DNA of 64,000 nucleotides from an uncultured Selenomonadales bacterium. Its GTDB lineage: Bacteria > Bacillota > Negativicutes > Acidaminococcales > Acidaminococcaceae. The stretch's first letter is position 1. The number at the start of each line of letters is the position of its first letter. Below are positions 19,117 through 28,304 of this stretch, piece after piece. The notes under the pieces are model-generated. The model made no database searches. It was not told the origin of the DNA and worked only from the letters and a program-made list of their open reading frames with translations. The stretch covers positions 62,001-126,000 of the forward strand of contig ONAN01000004.1 of NCBI GenBank assembly GCA_900315805.1, in the 5' to 3' direction. Made by a program: the position numbers and the translations under genes.

Positions 19117-20583
19117 GTGAATTTATATGATAAGACCGTTCATGAACTCCATGAACAGCTGAAAAAGAAGGAAATCAGCTCCGTTGAGCTGACCAACGCG
19201 TTATATGACCGCATCGGCGCCGTGGAAGACAAGGTTGCCGCGTATGTGACGCTCGATAAGGAAAACGCCCTGAAACAGGCCGCCAAGGTCGACGAAATGA
19301 TCGCCGCCGGCCAGGACATCAAGCCGCTGGCAGGCATTCCGGGCGCCATCAAGGACAACATCAGCACGAAGGGACTGCGCACGACCTGCTCGTCCCATAT
19401 CCTGGACAACTTCATTCCCGTGTACGATGCCCATGTCATTGAAAACCTGCGCAAGGATGAGACGATCTTCCTGGGCAAGACGAACATGGACGAATTCGCC
19501 ATGGGTTCCACGACGAAGACTTCCTATTTCAAAATGACCCACAACGCCTGGAACCTGAACCGCGTACCGGGCGGTTCCTCCGGCGGCAGTGCCGCTGCCG
19601 TGTCGGCCGGTGAAGCCATCTGGGCCCTGGGCTCCGATACGGGCGGATCCATCCGCCAGCCGGCATCCTTCAACGGCATCGTCGGCATCAAGCCGACCTA
19701 CGGCCGCGTTTCCCGTTACGGCTGCGTCGCCTTCGCGTCCTCCCTGGACCAGATCGGACCGCTGACGCGCGACGTGACCGACGCCGCCCTCGTCCTGAAC
19801 ACCATCTGCGGCGTCGACGCCCACGATTCCACGTCCCTGCCGGTGGATGTGCCTGATTTCACGAAGGCCCTGCGCCAGGACGTGAAAGGCCTGCGCATCG
19901 GCCTGCCGAAGGAATTCTTCGGCAAAGGCACGGATCCGAAGGTCAAGGAACAGATCATGCTGGCCGCGGAAAAATACAAGGAACTGGGTGCGGAAGTCAT
20001 GGAAGTCTCCCTGCCCCATACGGAATACGCCGTCATCACGTACTACATCATCGCCCCGGCCGAAGCATCGGCCAACCTGGCCCGCTTCGACGGCGTGCGT
20101 TACGGCTACCGCAACAAGCTCGCCACGAGCGCTCCGGAAATGACGAAGAAGAGCCGCAGCGAAGGCTTCGGCGCCGAAGTCAAACGTCGTATCATGCTGG
20201 GCACGTACGTACTGAGCTCCGGTTATTACGATGCCTACTACAAGAAGGCCATGCAGGTCCGCACGCTGATCAAGCGCGACTTTGACGAAGTGTTCAAGAA
20301 ATGCGACGTCCTGCTGACCCCGACTTCCCCTGTCGTGGCTTATTCCCTGGACGAGAAGATGGATCCCCTGACGATCTACATGCTCGATGTCACGACCATT
20401 CCCGTCAACATGGCCGGCCTGCCCGGTATCTCCATCCCCTGCGGCTTCGCGGACGGCATGCCTGTGGGCATGCAGCTCATCGGCAAAGCCCTGGACGAAG
20501 AGACCATTCTGCGCGCCGCCTACACCTTTGAACAGGCGACGGAATTCCACAAGGCATATGCACCGCTGGGAGGGGACAAATAA
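19117..20583 (+). CDS. gatA: Asp/Glu-tRNA amidotransferase subunit A
   Basis: A 488-residue amidase subunit that releases ammonia from glutamine. The amidase signature ([16 protein letters not shown], about 157-172) includes the catalytic serine region, with the Lys of GAIKDNIS (about 76-83) and the Ser of [12 protein letters not shown] completing the Ser-cisSer-Lys triad. I chose the GTG at 19117 behind AAGGGAG, giving the usual N-terminus [14 protein letters not shown]. The upstream in-frame ATG at 19093 lies within gatC and would add eight unusual residues. Its last base overlaps the start of gatB. Confidence 0.96.
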   Translation: MNLYDKTVHELHEQLKKKEISSVELTNALYDRIGAVEDKVAAYVTLDKENALKQAAKVDEMIAAGQDIKPLAGIPGAIKDNISTKGLRTTCSSHILDNFIPVYDAHVIENLRKDETIFLGKTNMDEFAMGSTTKTSYFKMTHNAWNLNRVPGGSSGGSAAAVSAGEAIWALGSDTGGSIRQPASFNGIVGIKPTYGRVSRYGCVAFASSLDQIGPLTRDVTDAALVLNTICGVDAHDSTSLPVDVPDFTKALRQDVKGLRIGLPKEFFGKGTDPKVKEQIMLAAEKYKELGAEVMEVSLPHTEYAVITYYIIAPAEASANLARFDGVRYGYRNKLATSAPEMTKKSRSEGFGAEVKRRIMLGTYVLSSGYYDAYYKKAMQVRTLIKRDFDEVFKKCDVLLTPTSPVVAYSLDEKMDPLTIYMLDVTTIPVNMAGLPGISIPCGFADGMPVGMQLIGKALDEETILRAAYTFEQATEFHKAYAPLGGDK

Positions 20584-22031
20584 TGAAGAACTATATCACT
20601 GTTGTCGGCCTGGAAGTCCATGCCGAATTGAAGACGAAGACGAAGGCCTTCTGCTCCTGCTCCACGGAGTTCGGTGCAGAACCGAACACGCACGTCTGCC
20701 CGGTCTGCCTCGGCATGCCCGGCGCCCTGCCCGTGCTGAACAAGAAGGTCGTGGAATATGCGGTCCTGGCCGGCCTGGCCCTGAACTGCGAAATCCAGAA
20801 ATTCAACAAGTTCGACCGTAAGAACTATTTCTATCCCGACCTGGCGAAAAACTACCAGATTTCCCAGTGGGATCAGCCAATCTGCCTGAACGGCCACATC
20901 GACATCAACGTCAACGGCGAAAAGAAACGCATCGGCATCACCCGTATCCACATGGAAGAAGACGCCGGCAAGCTGGTTCATTCCGGCCTGACCATCAGCA
21001 CGTCCGATTTCTCCGCTGTCGACTACAACCGTGCCGGCGTGCCCCTGATTGAAATCGTGTCCGAACCGGATATGCGCAGCGCCCAGGAAGCCCGCGCCTA
21101 CATGGAACAGCTGAAGGCCATCCTGGAATACACCGATGTCAGCGACTGCAAGATGCAGGAAGGCAGCCTCCGCTGCGACGCCAACATTTCCGTCATGCCC
21201 GAAGGGGCCACGGAATTCGGCACCCGTGCGGAAATCAAGAACCTGAACTCCTTCCGCGCCCTGGAGCGCGCCATCGAATACGAAACGGAACGCCAGATCG
21301 AACTGATCGAAGACGGCGGCCACGTAGTGCAGGAAACGCGCACCTGGGACGACATCAACGGCGTCACCCTGTCCATGCGTTCCAAGGAAGAAGCCCACGA
21401 TTACCGCTACTTCCCGGAACCGGACCTGGTGCCCATCAACCTGGACGACGCCTGGATCGACAAGATCCGCGAAGAACTGCCGGAGCTGCCGGCCCAGCGC
21501 AAGGAACGCCTCCTGAAGGAAGACGTGCCGGAAGAAAGCGCCGACCTGATCGTGTCCAACAAGAAGATGGCCGATTACTTTGACGAAGGCGCCAAGGGAA
21601 CGAAGAACCTGAAAGCCCTGGCCAACTGGCTGCTGGGCGATGTGAGCGCCTTCCTGAATGCCGAAGGCGTCGAAATCGACGACCCGGCCTTCAAGATCAC
21701 GCCGGACCATGTGGCCGGCCTGGTCAACCTGATTGACAAGGGCGTCCTTTCCAGCAAGCTGGCGAAGAAGGTCTTCGCGGAAATGCTGAAGGACAACGAG
21801 GCGCCGGAAGTGCTCGTCAAGAAGCTGGGCCTGGAACAGGTCAGCGACGCCGGCGAGCTGGGCAAGATGGTCGACGAAGTCATTGCCGCCAACCCGCAGT
21901 CCGTTGCGGACTTCAAGGCCGGCAAGAAGAAGGCCATCGGCTTCCTCGTAGGCCAGATCATGAAACAGACGCATGGCAAAGCCAACCCGGGCATGGTCAA
22001 CAAGATGCTGACGGAGAAGCTGAGCCAGTAA
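20583..22031 (+). CDS. gatB: Asp/Glu-tRNA amidotransferase subunit B
   Basis: A 482-residue subunit that binds the mischarged tRNA and performs kinase and transamidase chemistry. It opens with [20 protein letters not shown], carries Cys-x(n)-Cys zinc ligands (CSCS and CPVCLG) and includes the signature [15 protein letters not shown] (about 80-94). A helical cradle and YqeY-like tail (about 300-482) end the protein. The start codon shares one base with the gatA stop. alr follows 35 bp downstream. Confidence 0.97.
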   Translation: MKNYITVVGLEVHAELKTKTKAFCSCSTEFGAEPNTHVCPVCLGMPGALPVLNKKVVEYAVLAGLALNCEIQKFNKFDRKNYFYPDLAKNYQISQWDQPICLNGHIDINVNGEKKRIGITRIHMEEDAGKLVHSGLTISTSDFSAVDYNRAGVPLIEIVSEPDMRSAQEARAYMEQLKAILEYTDVSDCKMQEGSLRCDANISVMPEGATEFGTRAEIKNLNSFRALERAIEYETERQIELIEDGGHVVQETRTWDDINGVTLSMRSKEEAHDYRYFPEPDLVPINLDDAWIDKIREELPELPAQRKERLLKEDVPEESADLIVSNKKMADYFDEGAKGTKNLKALANWLLGDVSAFLNAEGVEIDDPAFKITPDHVAGLVNLIDKGVLSSKLAKKVFAEMLKDNEAPEVLVKKLGLEQVSDAGELGKMVDEVIAANPQSVADFKAGKKKAIGFLVGQIMKQTHGKANPGMVNKMLTEKLSQ

Positions 22032-22066
22032 TGAATTTTGCAATGTGACAGAGGGGGTCACCAGTT

Positions 22067-23206
22067 ATGGAAGTGGAACGCGGTGCCTGGGCGGAAATCA
22101 ATTTGGACGCTGTGGCGAATAATGTGCGGGAGGCGAAACGCCTCCTGAAGCCGACGACGAAGCTCTGTGCCGTCGTCAAGGCGGATGCCTACGGCCATGG
22201 TGCCGTACCTGTCGCCACCGAGGCCGTGCGCAACGGGGCGGACTTTTTCGCCGTCGCCCTGTCGCAGGAAGGCATCGAGCTGCGCAACGCGGGCATTGAC
22301 AAACCCATCCTGATTCTGGGGCCCATGCCGATTATGCCCGGCGTGGCGGACAACATCGTCCGCTATGAGCTGAGCCAGGCCGTGTTCGATGTGCGGCGCC
22401 TGGAGATCCTGAACCAGGCGGCGGAGACAGCGGGCAAGAAGGCCCGGGTCCACATCGCCGTCGATACGGGTATGAGCCGCATCGGCGTCCAGGTGGACGA
22501 AGCGGCGGACTTTGCCAAAAAGGTCGTGGCCTATCCCGGCATCGAGCTGGAAGGGATTTTTTCCCACTTCTGCTCGGCCGACGAGCAGGACAAGGACTTT
22601 ACGGAACTGCAGTACGAGCGCTTCGAGAAGGCGGTCCGTTCCATTGAGAACGAAGGCATCCACATCCCTGTCAAGCATATCGCCAACAGCGCGGGCCTGT
22701 CCGAGCTGACGCAGTACCAGTGGGACATGAGCCGCCAGGGCATCACGCTCTACGGCATGCGTCCTTCCAGTGCCGTCGAAGGGTACGATGAATGTTACGA
22801 TTCCTTCCGGCCGGTCATGACCGTCAAGACCCAGATCGGCTTCGTGAAGGACCTGCCGGCGGGCCGCACCGTCGGGTACGGACGGACCTGGACGGCGAAG
22901 CGGCCGACGCGGCTGGCCACGGTGCTGATCGGCTATGCCGACGGCCTCAACCGCCTGCTTTCCAACCGGGGGTACATGATCGTCCACGGCAGACAGGCGC
23001 CCATCGTGGGCCGCATCTGTATGGACCAGGCCATGCTCGATGTCACGGATATTCCCGATGTCAAAGTCGGCGACGAAGTCATCGTTTTCGGCGGCAAGGA
23101 ACTGCCTTTCGAAAAGGCGGCGCAGTGGGCCGAAACAATCTGTTACGAACTGACCTGCAATATCAGCAAGCGGGTCCCCCGTATCTATGTGCGGGACAAG
23201 AAATGA
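22067..23206 (+). CDS. alr: Alanine racemase
   Basis: A 379-residue PLP enzyme that interconverts L- and D-alanine for peptidoglycan. The PLP lysine is Lys38 in VVKADAYGHG. The second catalytic base lies in TVGYGRTW (Tyr near 271). The N-terminal TIM barrel and C-terminal beta domain (IVGRICMDQAMLDVT) are complete. It starts 35 bp after gatB behind GAGGGGG and ends at a strong terminator. Besides cell wall supply, it would fit an alanine-using physiology given the four AGCS importers. Confidence 0.96.
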   Translation: MEVERGAWAEINLDAVANNVREAKRLLKPTTKLCAVVKADAYGHGAVPVATEAVRNGADFFAVALSQEGIELRNAGIDKPILILGPMPIMPGVADNIVRYELSQAVFDVRRLEILNQAAETAGKKARVHIAVDTGMSRIGVQVDEAADFAKKVVAYPGIELEGIFSHFCSADEQDKDFTELQYERFEKAVRSIENEGIHIPVKHIANSAGLSELTQYQWDMSRQGITLYGMRPSSAVEGYDECYDSFRPVMTVKTQIGFVKDLPAGRTVGYGRTWTAKRPTRLATVLIGYADGLNRLLSNRGYMIVHGRQAPIVGRICMDQAMLDVTDIPDVKVGDEVIVFGGKELPFEKAAQWAETICYELTCNISKRVPRIYVRDKK

Positions 23207-23211
23207 CGACG

Positions 23212-23242
23212 AAGGCCGGCGAACTGTTCGCCGGCCTTTTTT
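23212..23242 (+). terminator. Terminator of the gatCAB-alr operon
   Basis: Long stem AAGGCCGGCGAA / TTCGCCGGCCTT with six T residues at the end. Confidence 0.92.
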
Positions 23243-23325
23243 GCGTACAGCCTGCCTTCCGGGTGGTTTTGCGGAAGGCCGGGCAGTACATCGTATGGTG
23301 AATCGGAACTGAGGTGATTCGATTG

Positions 23326-24102
23326 ATGAAGGATATTGAAGATAAGGAATGGCAGGGCTACGTGGTCAAGTGCACCACCGGCGAGTGGCCTGTGCCGGCC
23401 GGTTTCGTGAGTGACAAGAACAACTGGGTGTGCCGCGCCATCGTGGGCCGCGTGCTCTATTTCATCAAGGACCTGGAAGGGGCCCTGACGGTGCTGAGCA
23501 CCATTGTGAACGATGTGACGCCCGACCCGGACGACCATCCTGCCGAGGGTATGTGCGAGTCGGAACATTTCGTCCTGAGCCTGCGCGACATTTCGGAAAT
23601 CATCTGGAACCTGACGAAGAACGGCGACGCGACGCTCCAGTACCTGGACAAGGCGTTCAAGATCTGCCGCGCTTTCCCGTACCGGTTCCACACGGAAGCC
23701 CGCGGGGATATCTGGTACCGCCGGCTGAACGTGCTGGCGGAAAGCGGCCGCCGCGACGAGGCCATTGCGGACGCGAAGCGCATGGTGGAGGAAGAGAAGA
23801 AGGAAAGCCACGCGCCGGAACCGATCATTCCGGATCCCCTGTATGACAAGGTCAATCCCTATATTTTCTACAGCCTGCGTTTTCTGGCGGAACAGGCTTA
23901 CAAGGACGGCAAGGTGGCGGACGCCTGCGCCCTCCTGGACGATGCCTACGCCTATTTCCCCCTGTCCCAGGCCGGTATCCGCGATGTGAAGAAGGCCCGG
24001 GCCACGACGGACCCGGAAGAGCGCTGGAAGGCCTGGCAGTTCTGCCTGTCCAACCAGTACCTGCCCTGGGAGAAGCAGCCCATCGTCAAGCTGCGCGACT
24101 GA
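23326..24102 (+). CDS. Hypothetical protein, helical, TPR-like
   Basis: I do not recognise a family for this 258-residue protein. It has no signal peptide or membrane segment. Repeating helical pairs with alanine at packing positions (ILYFIKDLEGALTVLS-type, DATLQYLDKAFKICRAFPY, GRRDEAIADAKRMVEEEKK, DGKVADACALLDDAYAYFP) look like tetratricopeptide-type repeats. The N-terminal part carries several Trp residues and two Cys. I chose the ATG at 23326; GTG at 23314 and TTG at 23323 are in frame but overlap or crowd the GAGGTGA site. It stands between an operon terminator and the next gene's own promoter. Confidence 0.75.
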   Translation: MKDIEDKEWQGYVVKCTTGEWPVPAGFVSDKNNWVCRAIVGRVLYFIKDLEGALTVLSTIVNDVTPDPDDHPAEGMCESEHFVLSLRDISEIIWNLTKNGDATLQYLDKAFKICRAFPYRFHTEARGDIWYRRLNVLAESGRRDEAIADAKRMVEEEKKESHAPEPIIPDPLYDKVNPYIFYSLRFLAEQAYKDGKVADACALLDDAYAYFPLSQAGIRDVKKARATTDPEERWKAWQFCLSNQYLPWEKQPIVKLRD

Positions 24103-24210
24103 GCAGGCGGCCGGGCGCGCAGCGTATTGCGCGGCTGGCTGTGCAGGGGCGGACGGCGTGACGGAGGGCGCCGTTCGTGTTATAATGTCAAAAACAGGGA
24201 GGGTGATTCC

Positions 24211-25005
24211 ATGGCACGCATATTCTATTTCAGCGGCACGGGCAACAGCCTGGCCATCGCGAAACGGCTGGCAGAAGGACTGGAAGCCCGTCTGTGCAGC
24301 ATTCCCGCCTATCTGGAGCACCCTTATCTGGTCAACGATGCCGTCGTCGGCTTCGTGAGCCCCGTCCACTGCACGGAGCTGCCGCCCCTGGTGGAGCAGT
24401 TCCTGAAGACGGTCCGCTTCGGCACGGGCACGGAATACCTGTTCGGCGTCGTCGATGCCGGTTCCATTACGGGTGATGCCCTGGGCGAAGCGGGCAACAT
24501 CATCGCCAAGCGGCGCCTGCCGCAGCTGGTGATGAGCGCCGGCTTTCAGATCCTGCTGCCCGACGGGAGCATTTTGTTCACGACGCCGGGCAAGCGGCAG
24601 CAGCAGATGCTCGACGCCCTGGACGGACAGATTGCGGACATCGTGGCCACGGTGCAGCGCCGCGGGCTGAACGACAAGCACTGGGAACGCAATCCTGTCT
24701 GGATGCTGGGGAAGAAGCTCGGCTGGCCCGTCCTGTACGACTTTTTCCACGTCAAGGAACGGCACGTCGACGCGTCCCGCTGCGTGGGCTGCGGCACCTG
24801 CGTCCAGATCTGCCCTGTCCATTGTATTTCCCTGGAAAACCGCCTGCCCGTTTTCGGCGCGGGCTGTGTCAGCTGCTTCGGCTGCGCCCAGTGGTGCCCT
24901 AAACAGGCCATCGGCCTGGGACGCCTGCGTCCGTCGGCGGACAAGCAGTACCATAATCCCCTGGTCACGGCCTCGGAAATGGAAGAGGCCGCGCGCAGAG
25001 GGTGA
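24211..25005 (+). CDS. EFR1-type flavodoxin-ferredoxin fusion protein
   Basis: A 264-residue fusion of an N-terminal flavodoxin-like domain and a C-terminal 2[4Fe-4S] ferredoxin. The first starts MARIFYFSGTGNS, the FMN phosphate loop. The second has two clusters, CVGCGTCVQICPVHC (about 191-205) and CVSCFGCAQWCPKQA (about 221-235). EFR1-family proteins are found in anaerobes and are thought to shuttle electrons; the partner is unknown. A TATAAT at 24181-24186 lies 24 bp before the ATG, with AGGGAGGGTGA as RBS. The GlcD-type oxidase gene follows 75 bp later, which suggests but does not prove a shared redox role. Confidence 0.88.
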   Translation: MARIFYFSGTGNSLAIAKRLAEGLEARLCSIPAYLEHPYLVNDAVVGFVSPVHCTELPPLVEQFLKTVRFGTGTEYLFGVVDAGSITGDALGEAGNIIAKRRLPQLVMSAGFQILLPDGSILFTTPGKRQQQMLDALDGQIADIVATVQRRGLNDKHWERNPVWMLGKKLGWPVLYDFFHVKERHVDASRCVGCGTCVQICPVHCISLENRLPVFGAGCVSCFGCAQWCPKQAIGLGRLRPSADKQYHNPLVTASEMEEAARRG

Positions 25006-25080
25006 CTTTCCATTATAGTTCAGAACCCCAATCCCAATACATCTTTAGCAAAAATCTTTAGAGGAAGGAAGCCAATCAAC

Positions 25081-26487
25081 ATGAGCAAGTACAATCCCGT
25101 AACTCCGGAAGTGCTGGAAGAGTTGAAGAAGATCGTCGGGGAAAAGAATGTCAAGACCGACGAGGAAACGCTGGAACATTACAAGACCGACGAGGAAACG
25201 GACCCGAAGCTGATGCATCGTCCGGAAGTCGTCGTCTGGGCGGAATCGACGGAACAGGTGGCCGCCGTCATGAAGCTGGCCAACAAGTACGTGATTCCGG
25301 TGACGCCGCGCAGCGCCGGCACCAGCGTGTCCGACGGTGCCATTCCCACTCTGGGCGGCATTGTGCTGAGCCTGGAAAAGATGGATAAGATCCTCGAAAT
25401 CAATGCCGATGCCATGTACGCCGTCGTCGAAGCCGGCGCCCGCACCATCGACATCCAGCAGGCGGCCCACGACAAGGGCATGCTCTATGCCGGCGACCCC
25501 TGCAGCGCCGAAAGCTGCCTGATCGGCGGCAACATCGCCACCAACGCCGGCGGCAACAAGGCCGTCCGCTACGGCACGACGCGCGACCAGATCTACGCCG
25601 TCGAAGTCGTCACCCCGACGGGCGATATCACGAACCTGGGCGCCCGCCTGAAGAAGAAGACCACGGGTTACTGCCTGGAACAGCTCATCATGGGCTCCGA
25701 AGGAACCCTGGGCATCATCACGAAAGCGACGCTGAAGCTGCTGCCCCTGGCTCCCTACAAAGTCGACGTGGCCGCGGTGTACGATGACCTGGACAAGGCC
25801 GTCACCCTGGTACCGAGCCTGCTGAAGGCCGGCCTGGAACCGACGAGCGTCGAATTCATGGACCACAACTTCCTGAAGAGCTCCTGCGATTATTCCGAAA
25901 TCAAGCTGCCCCATTACGAAAACGAGAACGCCTGCTACCTGATCGTCAGCATGGAGACGTTCAGCGAAGACGACGCGGACAACAAGATGGAAAAACTGGC
26001 CGAAATCTGCGAAAACTCCGGCGCCATCGATGTCCTCGAAGCCGATGACCGCGTCTGGACGGTCCGCAAGAACTGCCTGGAATCGACCCGCTCCCTGAGC
26101 AAGGTGGCCCAGTCCGACGACCTGGTCGTGCCGGTGGACAAACTGGCCCAGTGCATCGAGCACCTCATGGAAGAAGCCAAAAAGTTCGACTTCACCATGT
26201 TCTGCCTGGCCCATGCCGGCGACGGCAACCTGCATTTCCTGCACATGAAGGGCGACATGTCCGATGAAGAGTGGGTGAAGCAGGAAGCGGCCTTCCACGC
26301 CATCGCCTATCCGTACGTGTACAGCCTGGGCGGCCGTATTTCCGGCGAACACGGCATCGGCGCCAAGAAGGTCGACGCCCTGGAAACCTACACCGACCCG
26401 GTGGAACTGAAGATGATGAAGGACATCAAGAAGGCCCTGGATCCTCTGGATATCCTGAACCCGGGCAAAGTCCTCAAAACGTACTGA
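25081..26487 (+). CDS. FAD-linked 2-hydroxyacid dehydrogenase (GlcD/LDH-D type)
   Basis: A 468-residue FAD enzyme of the glycolate oxidase GlcD / D-lactate dehydrogenase family. The FAD-binding domain contains PVTPRSAGTSVSDGAIP (about 78-94) and SCLIGGNIATNAGGNKAVRYG (about 144-164). The C-terminal cap has FCLAHAGDGNLHF and ISGEHGIGAKK, which bind substrate and flavin. In lactate-using anaerobes such proteins work with EtfAB or GlcEF partners, but none are adjacent. D-lactate or 2-hydroxyglutarate is a plausible substrate. The RBS is GAGGAAGGAAG. A universal stress protein gene follows 22 bp downstream. Confidence 0.9.
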   Translation: MSKYNPVTPEVLEELKKIVGEKNVKTDEETLEHYKTDEETDPKLMHRPEVVVWAESTEQVAAVMKLANKYVIPVTPRSAGTSVSDGAIPTLGGIVLSLEKMDKILEINADAMYAVVEAGARTIDIQQAAHDKGMLYAGDPCSAESCLIGGNIATNAGGNKAVRYGTTRDQIYAVEVVTPTGDITNLGARLKKKTTGYCLEQLIMGSEGTLGIITKATLKLLPLAPYKVDVAAVYDDLDKAVTLVPSLLKAGLEPTSVEFMDHNFLKSSCDYSEIKLPHYENENACYLIVSMETFSEDDADNKMEKLAEICENSGAIDVLEADDRVWTVRKNCLESTRSLSKVAQSDDLVVPVDKLAQCIEHLMEEAKKFDFTMFCLAHAGDGNLHFLHMKGDMSDEEWVKQEAAFHAIAYPYVYSLGGRISGEHGIGAKKVDALETYTDPVELKMMKDIKKALDPLDILNPGKVLKTY

Positions 26488-26509
26488 GCAACCTGCAGAG
26501 GAGTCGCGT

Positions 26510-27346
26510 ATGTTTAACAAAGTGCTGCTGGTCATGAGCCTGACGGATAAGACGGACCGCATGCTGGACGCGTTGTACAGCATCTGCTCCAATCCGGCGA
26601 CCGAAGTGTGGCTCCTCCATGTCATGGAGGACGCGGCCCAGGCCAATCCGAACGGGGCGTACTACAAGCGCGTGAAACACCGCCTGGAAGACTACGCCAG
26701 GGAAATCCGGAATGCCGGCTACGACCATGTGCAGGTCCTGCTGCACCGCCACCTGAATGTGACGAACGATGTGCAGGACACGGTGGACGAACTCGATATC
26801 GATTTCGTCATCATGGGCTCCCACGACCGGGGCTTCCTGGAAGGCACCTTCCGCGGCAGCAACGTCTTCAACGCCGTCCGCAACGTCGATGTGCCGACGC
26901 TCATCGTGAAGGGGGACTACGACTGCAAGGATTTCCTGCGCCGCGTCCTTTTGCCGACGGATTTCTCCCGCGCCTCCCTGAACGCGCTCCGGATTTTGCG
27001 CAACCTGCGGGAGCAGGTGGGCGAGGTCATTTTCGTCCATGTCATTGAGGACCCCCGCGACCGCGACATCCGCGAGGACCGCGAAGTGGCCGAGGATATG
27101 CTGGAAGAGCTGCAGACGGAAATGCAGGACTTCGGCATCCGGGCGCGCTACGAGATCGTGCGGGGCCACGCCGCCTCCCACGAGGTCTGCCGCATCGCCG
27201 AAGAGGAAGACTGCAGTTTGATCTTTACGGGCGAAACGGGCCTGAGCCCCGTGCGCGGCATGCTGCGGCACAGCACGGCCCAGAACATCGTCCTGCACGC
27301 CACGCGGGCCCTGTGGATCATTCCCGACGAGGACAGCGACGACTGA
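26510..27346 (+). CDS. Universal stress protein with two UspA domains
   Basis: A 278-residue protein made of two UspA folds in tandem. The first (about 1-135) has a diverged nucleotide loop GSHDRGFLEGTFRGS. The second (about 143-270) starts RVLLPTDFSRASLNAL and has GETGLSPVRGMLRHS. Domains of this type bind ATP or AMP and modulate stress survival. It lies 22 bp after the FAD-linked dehydrogenase with an AGAGGAG site and is probably in the same operon. Two single-domain paralogues occur at 60.0-61.0 kb. Confidence 0.9.
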   Translation: MFNKVLLVMSLTDKTDRMLDALYSICSNPATEVWLLHVMEDAAQANPNGAYYKRVKHRLEDYAREIRNAGYDHVQVLLHRHLNVTNDVQDTVDELDIDFVIMGSHDRGFLEGTFRGSNVFNAVRNVDVPTLIVKGDYDCKDFLRRVLLPTDFSRASLNALRILRNLREQVGEVIFVHVIEDPRDRDIREDREVAEDMLEELQTEMQDFGIRARYEIVRGHAASHEVCRIAEEEDCSLIFTGETGLSPVRGMLRHSTAQNIVLHATRALWIIPDEDSDD

Positions 27347-27410
27347 GGGCTGCCCCGGACGGCCTGGCAGCATCTTTGTCCGCATGGTGCTGACAGAACG
27401 GCCCTTTTAG

Positions 27411-27548
27411 TTGATTTTTCGTACAATTGTATATATAATGTTATTAGTGTATGGTGAAAGGTGTTACACCGGTTTTGCATGTTACCGTGCATTGATAACA
27501 GGGTAGCAAACAAAATCTCCTCCTGCCGCAAGGCGGGGGAGATTTTTT
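27411..27548 (+). ncRNA. Putative orphan small RNA (promoter to terminator, about 100 nt)
   Basis: A near-consensus promoter, TTGATT (27411-27416), 17 bp, TATAAT (27434-27439), is followed about 75 bp after the -10 by a strong terminator (27513-27548, stem closing AATCTCC with GGAGATT, then T6). No credible ORF lies between them. The enclosed sequence can form local stems, for example TGTTA...TAACA around 27480-27500. I could not match it to 6S, tmRNA, RNase P or a riboswitch. The limits given include the promoter; the transcript would start near 27446. Confidence 0.55.
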
Positions 27549-27601
27549 GCTTGTATGGGCAATATAGAGAAGATATTACAAATAATGCCTAGATAAAAAG
27601 T

Positions 27602-27905
27602 GTGGCAGATTATGAAAGTGACCTGGACCAGGCCATTACAGACACCATCGACAATTTCGACAAAACAATGACCCATGAGCAGATGTTCAACGAGCTCATG
27701 CAGGCCCTGAGTGAAAACATCGGCGGCATCCTACCTGACCGGCGTCAACGCGGCCATCCAGGCCAAAGGCTGTATTTCCATCGGACAGACCAAGAACATC
27801 GTCCTGTCCCGGTTGAAAGACGCCATTTGCAAAAAACCGGCGGCTTTTGCCAAGTTTTTCCTTGACATCGCCGCCGGAAATCCTTATAATAATTTACGTG
27901 ACTGA
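27602..27905 (+). pseudogene. Small hypothetical gene split by a frameshift
   Basis: The frame opened by GTG at 27602 encodes ADYESDLDQAITDTIDNFDK and on through MQALSENIGG. Near 27725 the sensible reading moves to the +1 frame and continues ASYLTGVNAAIQAKGC to the stop at 27905 (ending AGNPYNNLRD). Codon use and composition stay protein-like on both sides of the break, so one ancestral ORF of about 100 codons is likely. No good ribosome site precedes the GTG. A consensus promoter for the downstream tRNA lies inside its last codons. It may be a decaying gene, a sequencing error or, less likely, programmed frameshifting. Confidence 0.5.
27862..27890 (+). promoter_or_regulatory. Consensus promoter for tRNA-Ser and probably the SRP RNA
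   Basis: TTGACA (27862-27867), 17 bp, TATAAT (27885-27890): a perfect sigma-A promoter 60 bp upstream of the tRNA. Confidence 0.85.
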
Positions 27906-27949
27906 AACAAGTCGCGCTAAAACTTCAAATTCCTTTAATTCCTACAACC

Positions 27950-28036
27950 GGAGAGATGACCGAGCGGTTGAAGGTGCACGCCTGGAAAGCGTGTGTACGG
28001 GAAACCGTACCGAGGGTTCGAATCCCTCTCTCTCCG
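27950..28036 (+). tRNA. tRNA-Ser (anticodon GGA)
   Basis: A class II tRNA with acceptor GGAGAGA / TCTCTCC, a D-loop, an anticodon loop containing CTGGAAA (anticodon GGA), a long variable arm (GTACGGGAAACCGTAC region) and the T-loop GGTTCGAATCC. CCA is not encoded. It is followed 8 bp later by the SRP RNA. Confidence 0.95.
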
Positions 28037-28044
28037 TTGTAAAA

Positions 28045-28153
28045 CTGCAGGGGCAGGTCCTGCGCAATGGCGGCCTGTGAACCGTGTCAGGACCGGAAGG
28101 TAGCAGCACTAAGCGGATACCGTCATGTGCCGCGGGGGTGCCTGCTTCTGCAG
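28045..28153 (+). ncRNA. ffs: Signal recognition particle RNA, small bacterial type (4.5S)
   Basis: The conserved helix-8 motif GTGTCAGGACCGGAAGGTAG with the following CAGCACTAAG is present at about 28084-28113. The ends CTGCAG (28045-28050) and CTGCAG (28148-28153) pair to close a long hairpin, as expected for the short SRP RNA. It acts with Ffh in co-translational membrane targeting. A terminator follows. The neighbour dnaX is a common partner of ffs in Firmicutes. Confidence 0.92.
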
Positions 28154-28172
28154 CTTTACAAGGAAATCGGCG

Positions 28173-28203
28173 GCAGCCCGGATTGCTCCGGGCTGCTTTT
28201 TTA
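28173..28203 (+). terminator. Terminator of the tRNA-Ser/SRP RNA transcript
   Basis: 10-bp stem GCAGCCCGGA / TCCGGGCTGC with a TTGC loop and a T-run. Confidence 0.92.
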
Positions 28204-28241
28204 TTGCGGCGGACCCGCGGCAGCGGCGGCGTCTGCCTTTA

Positions 28242-28270
28242 TTGCGGCGGGACTGGAATTCCTGTATAAT
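28242..28270 (+). promoter_or_regulatory. Promoter of dnaX
   Basis: TTGCGG (28242-28247), 17 bp, TATAAT (28265-28270), 34 bp before the dnaX start. Confidence 0.65.
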
Positions 28271-28304
28271 AGTAAGGTAATGTAACATAGGGCAGGTATG
28301 CATT

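Noticed and set aside
27600-27612. GTGTGGCAGATTA shared with 36252-36264
   Set aside because: A single 13-base match in 64 kb is expected by chance and the contexts differ.
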